Assembly: GCF_030283205.1 (NCBI RefSeq)
Contig: NZ_JASNWF010000006.1
Coordinates: forward strand, 310,001-374,000
Reading direction: 5' to 3'
Length of the DNA stretch: 64,000 nucleotides
Source of the DNA: Actinomadura opuntiae
Lineage (GTDB): Bacteria > Actinomycetota > Actinomycetes > Streptosporangiales > Streptosporangiaceae
Part shown: in pieces, positions 1-8,201 of the stretch
How positions within the stretch are numbered: position 1 is the stretch's first letter
Layout: the number at the start of each line of letters is the position of its first letter
Notes under the pieces: generated by a model
What the model was told of the DNA's origin: nothing
Database searches by the model: none
Seen by the model: the letters and a program-made list of their open reading frames with translations, nothing else
Made by a program: the position numbers and the translations under genes

Positions 1-1187
1 CCGGTCGCGAGGACCGGGACGAGGGTGTGCGGCGGGCGGCGCCGCGGCCCGTACTCGGCGGGCGCGCCGGGCGCCAGCGTGAAACCGGTGCCGCGGTTGT
101 GGAGGTTGATCCCGGTCGCGGGCTCGAACAGCAGCGCGCCGAGGCCGTTGCCGTTCGACTGCTGGAGCGAGATCGCCGTGCCCCGGCCGTCCACGACGCA
201 GACGCAGGTCGCGTCGCCGGACGCGATCGTCCCGCGCCGCCGCTCGTGCCGGTCCGGGTCGATCGCGGCGCGGAGCGCGTCGACGCGGCCCGGCGGAACG
301 GGCGTCCCGGGACGCTCGACGGCGGCGGCCAGCAGGGACTCGGCCAGCAGGTGCGCCCAGCCGGGGTCGGCGGGATCGGGCAGGTCGAGGCCGGCGGCGA
401 CGGCGAGCGCGGTGAGCAGCACGTGGCCTGGCGAGTTCGGCGGCGCCGTCCACACGTCGTGCCCGAACGCGCGGACACCGAGCGGGTGCTGCCAGTCGGC
501 GGCGGGCTCGGCGAGGTCGGACGGCGCGAAGAGGCCGCGGCCCATGCGCAGCAGGCCGGCGCCGAACTCGCCCTCGTAGAATCCCGCGCGGCCCGCCGCG
601 GCCACGGCGCGCAGCGCGCGGCCGATACCGGGCCGCCTCACCTGCTCGCCGGGGCGGGACGGCCACGCGAGCCCGTCCGTGCCGGGCGCACCGGCGGCGT
701 CCCGGCAGGCGGCGACGAGCCCGGGCGTGGCGGTGAAGCCCCGCTCCGCGTGCAGGACGGCCGACTCCAGCACCTCGGCGAGCGGCATCCGGCCGTAGCG
801 GTCGTGCAGCGCCAGCCAGCCGTCCACGCAGCCGGGGACGGTCACCGACCGGACGTCGTGCCGGACGGGCATCCGGCGGCGGCCCTCCGCGCGCAGCGCC
901 GCGGCGTCCGCGCCCGACCCGGCGCGGCCGGAGGCGTTCAGCGCGACGGGCGGCCCGGGGCCGTCCCGCCCGGGTGCGTGGACCAGCGCGAACAGGTCGC
1001 CGCCCATCCCGCAGCACTGCGGCGCGACCACCGCCAGCACGGCGTTCGCCGCCACCGCGGCGTCGGCCGCGGACCCGCCGGCCCGCAGGATCGCCAGGCC
1101 CGCCGACGACGCGCGGTGATCGCCGGTGCAGATCATCGCCCGGTCGGCGGTGCCGGTGATCTCCTGCTGATCCACCGGCGCGTTCAC
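1..1187 (-). CDS. gamma-glutamyltransferase-like protein, cut by the left edge, nucleophile position is Ala
   Basis: The reverse strand reads as a gamma-glutamyltranspeptidase family protein from a GTG at 1187, about 395 codons before the window ends. The N-terminal part has the GGSAADAAVAANAVLAVV and CGMGGD segments typical of the large subunit. The small-subunit start reads GDATCVCVVD, followed by SNGNGLGALLFEPATGINL. In the family, autocleavage and catalysis use the first Thr of the TT or DT motif. Here that position is Ala326 (codon 210-212) and only the following Thr is kept. The protein may therefore be unprocessed or inactive, or may use the next Thr. It is divergent from the amidase at 1573. 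Start is tentative because no good ribosome site is seen. Confidence 0.8.
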   Translation of the reverse strand, partial: MNAPVDQQEITGTADRAMICTGDHRASSAGLAILRAGGSAADAAVAANAVLAVVAPQCCGMGGDLFALVHAPGRDGPGPPVALNASGRAGSGADAAALRAEGRRRMPVRHDVRSVTVPGCVDGWLALHDRYGRMPLAEVLESAVLHAERGFTATPGLVAACRDAAGAPGTDGLAWPSRPGEQVRRPGIGRALRAVAAAGRAGFYEGEFGAGLLRMGRGLFAPSDLAEPAADWQHPLGVRAFGHDVWTAPPNSPGHVLLTALAVAAGLDLPDPADPGWAHLLAESLLAAAVERPGTPVPPGRVDALRAAIDPDRHERRRGTIASGDATCVCVVDGRGTAISLQQSNGNGLGALLFEPATGINLHNRGTGFTLAPGAPAEYGPRRRPPHTLVPVLAT

Positions 1188-1572
1188 GTACTCGACGGTA
1201 GTTGCCGAAAGCCCCAGATGAAAGGCCTTGTCAGCGCATTTGACAGCGGAACCGGGGTGCGGTGAGGGCGGGCGGGGAGGCCACGGCGGCGGGTGCGCGC
1301 CTTCGGACCGCGCCGCCGTGGCCCCGTCCCCCCACCCGGCTGTGGACGGCACCGGTTACAGGGGCGGCGGCCGGGGCCGCCGCCCCGCCCCCCAGCGAAC
1401 CGGCGGGAACGCCTCCACAAGGTGCGATGAAGCTTGCCGTGTACCCGCGCGTAGGTTCACGCGTCCGGCGGCTCCGTCGACGAACGGCCGGTTTCCTGCG
1501 GCGAGCGGGGGGCCTGGCATGCTGTCCGAACGTTTGGGCAAGCCCTTCGGCGGCGGCACCACGGGAGGTGCG
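1188..1572. other. 385-base divergent intergenic region with a GC hairpin
   Basis: Between the divergent GGT-like and amidase genes. It holds a perfect 11-base-pair inverted repeat (arms 1361-1371 and 1376-1386, loop CGGG). A TTGACA at 1240-1245 has no convincing -10 partner. I see no small gene with a good ribosome site. Confidence 0.5.
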
Positions 1573-2850
1573 ATGGCCGGCTTCTTCGCCGGACGGACGC
1601 TCGACGGCCTCGGCCGCGACCTGCGGTCGGGCGCCGCGACGGCCCCCGGCCTGCTCGACCGCGCGCTGGAGTCGATCGACCCGTCCCTCAACGCGTTCGC
1701 CACCGTGGACGTCGAGGGCGCGGCGGCCGCCGCCCGCACCGCAGGCGAGGAGCTCGCCGCCGGCCGCGACCGCGGCCCGCTGCACGGCGTCCCCGTCGCG
1801 GTCAAGGACATCATCGACGTCGCCGGCCTGCCCACCGGGATGGGCTCGGCCCATTTCGCCGGGCACGTCGCCGGACGCGACGCCGCCTGCGTCGAGGCCC
1901 TGCGCGCCGCGGGCGCGGTCATCGTCGGCAAGACCACCACGCACGAGTTCGCCTACGGCGCGAGCGGCGACACCGCCGTGAACGGACCGTCCCGCAACCC
2001 GCACGACCCGTCCCGCATTTCCGGCGGGTCCAGCGGCGGCAGCGCGGTGGCGGTCGCCGCAGGGATGGTGCCGCTCGCCATCGGCACCGACACGGGAGGG
2101 TCGGTCCGCATTCCCGCGGCCCTCTGCGGCATATCCGGGTTCAAGCCCGCCTACGGCGAGATCCCCACCGGCGGCGTCTTCCCGCTGTCGACCTCGTTCG
2201 ACCACGTGGGCGTGCTCGCCGCGACGCCCGCCGACTGCCGGACGGCCTACCGGGTCCTCGGGCGGCCCGCGCACGGCGGGGAGTCCCGGCTACCCGACGG
2301 CATCCGGGTGGCGTGGATCGAGGGGACGCCGGTCGCGCCCGACGTCGCCGAGACCGTCCGGCGGCTGGTCCCCGGCGCGGACGCGGTGCGGCTGGACCTG
2401 CCGGAACTGCGCCGGATCTTCGCCGCGATCCAGGACAGCGAGGCCTGCGAGGTGCACGCCGAGCGGGTCGCGGACGCGCCGGAGCTGTTCCAGCCGGTCA
2501 CGCTCGACCGGCTGCGCCGCGCCGGAGAGACGCGCGGCTGGCGCTTCGTCCGCGCCGCCCGCGAACGGACGCGCTACGCCGCCGAGGTCGCCGACCTCAT
2601 GCGCCGGTACGAGGTGCTGGCCTCGCCGACCGTCCCGATCGTCGCGCCGGAGATCGGGCGGCCGGACTGCGAGCTGGGCCCGGTCCAGCCCGCCCTGCTG
2701 AGCCTGACCTGCGCCTGGAACGTCCTCGGCCTGCCCGCGCTGAGCGTCCCCGCCGGGACCGTCCGCGGACTGCCCGCCGGGTTGCAGCTCGTCACCCGCG
2801 CGGGCGACGAGGACCTGCTGTTCGACCTCGCCGAAAGGATCACCGCGTGA
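1573..2850 (+). CDS. amidase signature family enzyme
   Basis: 425-residue amidase signature hydrolase, probably a cytoplasmic amide or carbamoyl hydrolase of unknown substrate. The Ser-cisSer-Lys triad is complete: Lys78 in VAVKD, cis-Ser153 in GGSSGG, and nucleophile Ser177 in [12 protein letters not shown]. The 24-residue spacing between the two serines is the family norm. The ATG at 1573 is chosen because GGGAGG lies four bases upstream; the open frame extends further upstream but that part has no family similarity. The 3' end overlaps the convergent primase-like gene by 11 bases. GatA of the tRNA amidotransferase is unlikely, because GatA is longer and no gatC or gatB is adjacent. Confidence 0.88.
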   Translation: MAGFFAGRTLDGLGRDLRSGAATAPGLLDRALESIDPSLNAFATVDVEGAAAAARTAGEELAAGRDRGPLHGVPVAVKDIIDVAGLPTGMGSAHFAGHVAGRDAACVEALRAAGAVIVGKTTTHEFAYGASGDTAVNGPSRNPHDPSRISGGSSGGSAVAVAAGMVPLAIGTDTGGSVRIPAALCGISGFKPAYGEIPTGGVFPLSTSFDHVGVLAATPADCRTAYRVLGRPAHGGESRLPDGIRVAWIEGTPVAPDVAETVRRLVPGADAVRLDLPELRRIFAAIQDSEACEVHAERVADAPELFQPVTLDRLRRAGETRGWRFVRAARERTRYAAEVADLMRRYEVLASPTVPIVAPEIGRPDCELGPVQPALLSLTCAWNVLGLPALSVPAGTVRGLPAGLQLVTRAGDEDLLFDLAERITA

Positions 2851-4387
2851 GGTGCTCGGTGAGCGCCTCGGTGACCAGGGACGGCGGGAGCGCGGTGCGG
2901 GCCGCGAGGCGGACGACCTGACGGGCCGCCCCGGACGGGCGCGCCGCGATCGGAGCGCAGGCGGCGCGCAGGGCCGCGAGACGCTGCTCCGGCGTGCCGA
3001 GCGAACCGCCCGCGCGGGCCGCCGCCGCGTCCACGACCGCGTCCATCAGCGGGACCGTCTCCCGCAGGGCCTGACGCAGCGCCGCGCCGCCCTGCCCGGC
3101 CAGCACACCGGCGGGGTCGCGGCCCTCGGGCAGCCGCGCGCGGTCGAGTGGGCCGGAGATCCGGCTCAGCACGTCCCACGCGCGGACGGCGGCCGAGCGC
3201 CCGGCCGGGTCGTCGTCCAAGGCGACCACGACGCCCGTCGCCGCGAGGTCGGCGGCGTCCGCCAGCGCGGCCAGGTGGGCCGAGGTCAGCGACAGGCCGC
3301 AGGTCGCGACCGGTGCGAACTCGCGCGACCCCGCCATCGCTACGGCGACGGCGTCCAGCGGCCCTTCGACCAGCACGGGACGCGCGCCCGCCGCGAGCCG
3401 CTCGCGGGCCTCGTGCAGGCCGTAGAGGAGCTCGCGCTTGTGGAAGAAGTCGGTGTCGGGGCCGTTGAGGTACTTCGGGCCCTCCGCCGCGTCGGGGCGG
3501 CGGCCGATGAACCCGGCGACCGCGCCGTCCGGCCGCCGGATGGCGAACATCGCGCGGTCCCGGAACATGTCGTGCAGCCGTCCCGCATGCCCGGGACGCG
3601 CCAGCCCCGCCGCCACGATCGCCTCGTCGGCGTGGCCGAGGGATCGCAGGTGGTCGGCGAGCGCGTGCGGGGCGTCCGGCGCGTAGCCGATCTGGTGGCG
3701 GCGCTGCACCGACGGCGGGAACCCGCGCCCGTCCAGGTAGCCGGGCACCCAGCTGCCCTTGAGGCGGGACCGGAAGAAGCGCTGCGCGTCCGGCAGCACC
3801 CCGCCGGACGGATCGCGCGCGCGGTCGTGGACGCGGCGCGCCGTCCGCAGGATCCGGTCGCCGACCGCCGGGCCCGCCCAGAACGCGTTCACCGGGAACA
3901 CCGGCGGCTCCGGATCAAGACCCAGCCACGCCAGCACCAGGTACGCGACCGAGTCCGCCTCCACCCGCCGGACGCCCTGGTCACCCTGGCAAAGCTCACC
4001 GGCCAACCGGCGGACGAGCCCTTCGGACACCGGCGACCGCCCGGATGCGGCAGGTGGCAGCGGCAGACCGGTCGTCTGCGCGATGTCGAACACCGCGTAC
4101 GGCCGCCCCGTGCGCGACAGCACGCGGATGCCGGTCTCGCCCCGGCCGACCTGCCGTCCGGCGGCCCGCCAGTCCTCGTAGGTCCGGACGTCGGTCGCGG
4201 CGCGCCACTGGGCGCCGATCAGCAGCGTGTTGACGTAGCCGTGGCGGCGCCCGTGCAGTACGGCACGGTCGAGCCACCACGTCCACGGACGGGTGCCGTC
4301 GCGCAGCAGTGCCGTCTCGTGGGCGGCCATGTCGCGCAGCAGCGCGGCCAGCCGCCGGCGGTCGTCCTCCCAGGGGGTCGCGGTCAC
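2840..4387 (-). CDS. ArdC-like N-terminal domain fused to a DnaG-type primase core with Toprim domain
   Basis: 515 residues. Residues about 15-110 resemble the ssDNA-binding N-terminal domain of ArdC antirestriction proteins (VNTLLIGAQ, YEDWRAAGRQVGRGETGIRV). Residues about 140-165 keep the ArdC-style VEADSVAYLVLAWLGL segment, but no HExxH protease motif. Residues about 230-330 match the DnaG catalytic core (IGYAPDA, FRDRAMFAIRR, KYLNGPDTDFFHKRELLYGL). A Toprim domain follows (VLVEGPLDAVAVAMA, VVALDDDPAGRS). No CHC2 zinc finger or DnaB-binding domain is seen. It probably acts on DNA ends or primes synthesis. The GTG start at 4387 has GAGGGAG upstream. It lies 57 bases behind the AAA gene, so it is probably co-transcribed with it. 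It is not the housekeeping primase. Confidence 0.8.
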   Translation of the reverse strand: MTATPWEDDRRRLAALLRDMAAHETALLRDGTRPWTWWLDRAVLHGRRHGYVNTLLIGAQWRAATDVRTYEDWRAAGRQVGRGETGIRVLSRTGRPYAVFDIAQTTGLPLPPAASGRSPVSEGLVRRLAGELCQGDQGVRRVEADSVAYLVLAWLGLDPEPPVFPVNAFWAGPAVGDRILRTARRVHDRARDPSGGVLPDAQRFFRSRLKGSWVPGYLDGRGFPPSVQRRHQIGYAPDAPHALADHLRSLGHADEAIVAAGLARPGHAGRLHDMFRDRAMFAIRRPDGAVAGFIGRRPDAAEGPKYLNGPDTDFFHKRELLYGLHEARERLAAGARPVLVEGPLDAVAVAMAGSREFAPVATCGLSLTSAHLAALADAADLAATGVVVALDDDPAGRSAAVRAWDVLSRISGPLDRARLPEGRDPAGVLAGQGGAALRQALRETVPLMDAVVDAAAARAGGSLGTPEQRLAALRAACAPIAARPSGAARQVVRLAARTALPPSLVTEALTEHLTR

Positions 4388-4444
4388 GGGTCTCCCTCGC
4401 CTTCGCGGTCGGACGGGGAAGCCGCTTACGTCATACCCGGTGCG

Positions 4445-7153
4445 TCACAGGTACAGCCCGAAGAACTCCTCCGGATGCTCCAGCAGCGGCGGCAGGTCCT
4501 CGGCGGTGAGGGTGATCAGGTCCTTCTTCGCGGGCGGCTTCGCCGGCACCGCGTCACCGGACGCGCCGACGGCGACGGAGGCGATCCGGTCGGCCTGGTT
4601 GGCGACGGCGACGTCCAGCAGGTTGCGCATCAGCCGGCCGTTGCCGAACGACGGGCCGCGCGGCGCGTTGCGCAGCATCGAGCGCAGCACGTCCTCGGTG
4701 CCGGGCGCGAGGCGGAACCCGTCGGCCTCGGCGAGCTGCCCGAACACCGTGATCAGCTCGTCGTCGGTGTAGTCGGGGAAGTGGATCTGCTTGGGGAAGC
4801 GCGAGTCCAGGCCGGGGTTGGCGGCCAGGAACTCGGCCATCTCCTGCTGGTAGCCGGCGACGATCACCACGAGGTCCTCGCGGTGGTCCTCCATCAGCTT
4901 GACCAGCTCGGCGATGGCCTCGTGGCCGTAGTCGCCCTTCAGCGGCGACTGGGTGAGCGTGTACGCCTCGTCGATGAACAGCACGCCGCCGATCGCCCGC
5001 TCGACCAGCCGGCGGGTGCGCGGCGCGGTCTGGCCGATGTACTCGCCGACCAGGTGCGCGCGGGACGCCTCGACCAGGTGCCCGGACGACAGCACCCCGA
5101 GCTTCTTGTAGATCCGGCCGAGCAGCCGCGCCACCATCGTCTTGCCGGTGCCGGGGTTGCCGGTGAACACCATGTGCCGCGTCGGCGGGGTGATCCGCAG
5201 CCCGGACTCGCTGCGCAGCCGGGCCGCGTGGGTGCCCGCGACCAGCAGCGCGATCTCGTGCTTGACGGTCTCCAGGCCGGTGAGGTCGCGCAGCTCGTGC
5301 AGCGGGTTCCCGGCCGACTGCGCGGTGTCGAGCGCGGCGGGAATGTCGCCCTTGCGCACGACGATCTCGGCGCCGCCCTCGGTGCGGGCCCGGACCGCGG
5401 CGACGACCTGGTCGGCGAGGTAGGGCGCCAGCCGCGCGTTGCGCAGCGACTGCATCGGCGGCGTCGCGGCCAGCAGCGCCCCCGCCGCCTCGACGGCCTG
5501 CCGGGTGGCGCGGGCACCGTGCCGCTCCAGCGCGCGGCGGAACAGCTCCGCGTGGCCCCGCGCGGTGAACGGCCGGGTCCGCGCGATCCGGAACCGACCG
5601 GGCAGCACCGGGTTGACGTCGCGGATCCGCTCGTCGCCGCCCGCGTCGCACAGCACGACCAGGTTCAGGTCGGCGTGGATGGCCAGCAGCCGGTGCAGCT
5701 CGTCGGCGATGGCCTCGCCGTTGCCGGGGTCGGCGACGATGCCGTCCAGCCCGTCGATGATCAGCAGCCGGTCGCCGGCGCAGTCGCGGGCGTCGGCGTG
5801 CAGCTTGGCGACCGCGTCCGACAGCCGCTGCCCGGCGTACAGGTTGTCGGTGACCCACAGCGGGTCGCGGCCGAGCGCGAGCGCCTTGCCGAGCTCCTGC
5901 GCCGCGTCCCGCTTACCGGTGCCGTCCGGGCCGGCGATCAGCAGCCGGACGGGCTCCCTGCCGCGGGTCAGCTCCTCCAGCGCGGCGGTCAGCTCGGGCT
6001 GCTCGACCAGCGCGCTGGCCAGCTCGGCGCGCGTCCCGGACGCCGCCGCGGCCGGCGCGCCGTCCGGACCGGCCTCGGTGGCGGCGGGCGCCTTGAGGGA
6101 CTCGGTGAGCGGGTTGACGACGCGGCGGCGCGGCGCGTACAGCCGCCGCAGGTCGGTCTGGAACTGCCCGACCGGGATCCACTCGGCCTTGGGGAACCAC
6201 GGGTCGCCGGGCAGGCCCTGGACGATCGCGACGAACCGCATCGCCATGTCGAGCCAGGCGCGGCACGCGTCGGCGGCGCCCGCGACCAGCGCCCGGACGA
6301 GCCAGGCGCGGGTGCGCTGCTGCCAGGCGTCGGCCTTGAAGCCGCGGCGCTCGGCGGGGAAGCGCTGCTGCAGGTCGTGGTAGCGGTCCTCGCCGAGGGC
6401 GGCGGCCAGCTCCGCCGGGACGTGCTCCATGCTGCCCTGCAGCAGCAGCTGGATCAGATGCGACTCGACCGACTCCTCGCGCGGCGCGGCCTCCGCCAGG
6501 ATCGCGTACGCCGCGAGCAGGCCGTCGCACACCCAGTCGAGGTAGCCGACGGGGCCGAGCAGCTCGGGGACGGCGGCGACGATGTCGTCCCCGGCGTGCG
6601 CGTGCCAGTGCTCGCGCAGCTCCATCTTGGGCAGGTTCATGTCGCACTCGGGCGGGTCGGAGTACAGCCGCACCAGCGCCTTGCGGCGCTCCTCCAGCGG
6701 CTCGATGCCCTCCAGCACGCCCAGGCACTCGCGGGCCAGCTCGATCGCCAGCTCCCGGTCGGGCGCCTCGATCAGCCAGTCCACCGGGGGCCGCCACCGG
6801 CCGCCCGGCGCGTCCCAGCGGGTCATCCGGGTGCTCAGCGTGCCGGGGTTGGCCAGGTGCCGGTGCAGCAGCCGCTCCGGCAGCTGCGACCACGACCCCG
6901 CCTTGATCGCGCCGCCGCCCGGCAGGAACGCCAGCATGCCGAAGATCTCCGCGGTGACCAGCGAGGCGGGCAGCGTCAGCAGCTTGTGCTCGTCGGTGGT
7001 GAGCTCGGCGGCGCGGGGGTCGTTCGCCAGCGCGTCGATCCGCGCCGAGATCTCCTCGAACAGCCCGTCCGGGACGCGCCACGGCCCGTGCGCGTAGACG
7101 TCGAGCACCGGCTCGTCGGTGAGCAGTAGCTCCAGATGCTCCGGCAGCCGCAA
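4445..7153 (-). CDS. double AAA ATPase with CbbX/SpoVK-type C-terminal module
   Basis: 902 residues from a TTG preceded by GGAGGAA at ideal spacing. Residues about 1-370 are helical with no motif I recognise. Residues about 385-610 form a divergent first AAA module with Walker A GPDGTGKR (Lys414) and a weak Walker B, LLIIDGLDG. Residues about 625-860 form a canonical CbbX/SpoVK-type module with GNPGTGKT (Lys671), GVLFIDEAYTL and SRFPKQIHF. Relatives of this C-terminal module include Rubisco activase CbbX and the ESX protein EccA, but no ESX or Calvin-cycle gene is near. It is first in a two-gene operon with the ArdC/primase fusion, suggesting remodelling of a DNA-bound or large complex. Function unknown. 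Confidence 0.8.
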   Translation of the reverse strand: MRLPEHLELLLTDEPVLDVYAHGPWRVPDGLFEEISARIDALANDPRAAELTTDEHKLLTLPASLVTAEIFGMLAFLPGGGAIKAGSWSQLPERLLHRHLANPGTLSTRMTRWDAPGGRWRPPVDWLIEAPDRELAIELARECLGVLEGIEPLEERRKALVRLYSDPPECDMNLPKMELREHWHAHAGDDIVAAVPELLGPVGYLDWVCDGLLAAYAILAEAAPREESVESHLIQLLLQGSMEHVPAELAAALGEDRYHDLQQRFPAERRGFKADAWQQRTRAWLVRALVAGAADACRAWLDMAMRFVAIVQGLPGDPWFPKAEWIPVGQFQTDLRRLYAPRRRVVNPLTESLKAPAATEAGPDGAPAAAASGTRAELASALVEQPELTAALEELTRGREPVRLLIAGPDGTGKRDAAQELGKALALGRDPLWVTDNLYAGQRLSDAVAKLHADARDCAGDRLLIIDGLDGIVADPGNGEAIADELHRLLAIHADLNLVVLCDAGGDERIRDVNPVLPGRFRIARTRPFTARGHAELFRRALERHGARATRQAVEAAGALLAATPPMQSLRNARLAPYLADQVVAAVRARTEGGAEIVVRKGDIPAALDTAQSAGNPLHELRDLTGLETVKHEIALLVAGTHAARLRSESGLRITPPTRHMVFTGNPGTGKTMVARLLGRIYKKLGVLSSGHLVEASRAHLVGEYIGQTAPRTRRLVERAIGGVLFIDEAYTLTQSPLKGDYGHEAIAELVKLMEDHREDLVVIVAGYQQEMAEFLAANPGLDSRFPKQIHFPDYTDDELITVFGQLAEADGFRLAPGTEDVLRSMLRNAPRGPSFGNGRLMRNLLDVAVANQADRIASVAVGASGDAVPAKPPAKKDLITLTAEDLPPLLEHPEEFFGLYL

Positions 7154-7271
7154 CGCGTTCCTCCAAGAGAGATCAAAGCAGGGGTACAGCCTACGTTCAG
7201 GCGCGGAGTGCTGGTCGAGCGGTCGGCCGGATCGCCGGTATCGGGTCGGCCACGTTCGGTCACGCCCCTGT

Positions 7272-8201
7272 TCAGCGGCGGCGCAGCGACTCCACGGCCA
7301 TCCGGGCCGCCGTGCCGATCACCGCGTCGGCCTCCGGGCGCACCGCGACGGGCAGCGCCGACCGGGTGAACACCGCGACCGCGTACCGTCCGCCGTCGGG
7401 GTACTCCACCACGCCGACCTCGTTGCGGACGGTCAGCAGCGTCCCGGTCTTCCCGCTGACCAGCACGTCGTCGTAGGGGAACCCGGACGACAGCCGGTGC
7501 GGCCACACCTGCAGGCCGAACAGCCGGCGCATCGCCGCGCACCCGTCCGGCGGCGCGGCCTCGTCCCGCCAGACGGCGCCGAGCAGCCGGGTCATCTCCC
7601 GGGGCGTGCTGCGGCTCGTCCGGGCGGGGTCGAGGGCGCGCAGCCGGCCGATCATGCCGGGCTCGTCCAGCCGCGCCCACACCTCGGGGAACCCGGCCGC
7701 GCCCGCGTCGGCCAGCAGGTCGTCGAACAGCTGCCGGCCGCCGCCCGTCACCACCGTCCCGCGCAGCCCGAGCGCGGTAGCGGCCGCATTGACCGCATCC
7801 AGCCCGACCCGGTCCAGCAGGACGTCGGCCGCCGCGTTGTCGCTCACCGTGATCATCAGGCAGGCCAGGTCGCGCAGCGACATCCGCACGTCGTCCAGCA
7901 GCGCCGACAGGCCGGTCGGGCCGGACGTGCGGTCCGCGGCGGGCACCGTGACCTGCTCGGCCGGGTCGAGCAGCCCCTCGGCGGCCCGGCGGTGGAACGC
8001 CACCAGCAGCGGCACCTTGAACACCGACGCCAGCACCACCGGATCGTCGGCGCGCACGCCGAGCTCCCGCCCGGTGTCGATGTCGGCGGCGTGCAGGTAA
8101 CCGGTCACCCCGGCGTCGCGGAACGCCGCCTCGATCCGCACCGCGGTCTCCCCGGTCGCGGTCCCGCGCGTCCGGGCGCCCTTCTCCCGCGTGCCGGTCA
8201 T
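7272..8201 (-). CDS. cytoplasmic class A beta-lactamase-like serine protein (BlaB-like)
   Basis: 309 residues with the penicillin-recognising motifs S59-V-F-K62, S120-D-N122 and K251-T-G253 in the usual order. No signal peptide is present: the N-terminus is hydrophilic (MTGTREKGARTRG). The omega loop has no clear RWExxLN, so the deacylating Glu166/Asn170 pair of true class A enzymes cannot be placed, and the SDN-KTG spacing is about 27 residues longer than in TEM. The start overlaps the LysR stop in ATGA, so the two are coupled. LysR plus a cytoplasmic SxxK protein matches the known blaA-blaB regulatory pair of Streptomyces cacaoi. I infer a beta-lactam or cell-wall sensing role rather than resistance by hydrolysis; a weak hydrolase is also possible. 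Confidence 0.75.
   Translation of the reverse strand: MTGTREKGARTRGTATGETAVRIEAAFRDAGVTGYLHAADIDTGRELGVRADDPVVLASVFKVPLLVAFHRRAAEGLLDPAEQVTVPAADRTSGPTGLSALLDDVRMSLRDLACLMITVSDNAAADVLLDRVGLDAVNAAATALGLRGTVVTGGGRQLFDDLLADAGAAGFPEVWARLDEPGMIGRLRALDPARTSRSTPREMTRLLGAVWRDEAAPPDGCAAMRRLFGLQVWPHRLSSGFPYDDVLVSGKTGTLLTVRNEVGVVEYPDGGRYAVAVFTRSALPVAVRPEADAVIGTAARMAVESLRRR

Noticed and set aside
1573..2850. gatA of the Glu-tRNA amidotransferase
   Set aside because: Shorter than GatA, and gatB or gatC are not adjacent; general amidase signature is safer.
2852..7129. 1425-codon open frame on the plus strand, Arg/Gly/Gln/His-rich
   Set aside because: It is the antisense of the primase-like and AAA genes. 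Composition is that of a GC-rich shadow frame, and the minus-strand products have clear family motifs.
2840..7153. Prophage or integrative plasmid remnant
   Set aside because: Primase-like and AAA genes hinted at this, but there is no integrase, relaxase, Rep, capsid gene or attachment-site repeat, and the tRNA gene in the window is 41 kb away.
7272..8201. Secreted class A beta-lactamase
   Set aside because: No signal peptide and no identifiable omega-loop Glu/Asn; coupling to LysR fits a BlaB-like protein better.
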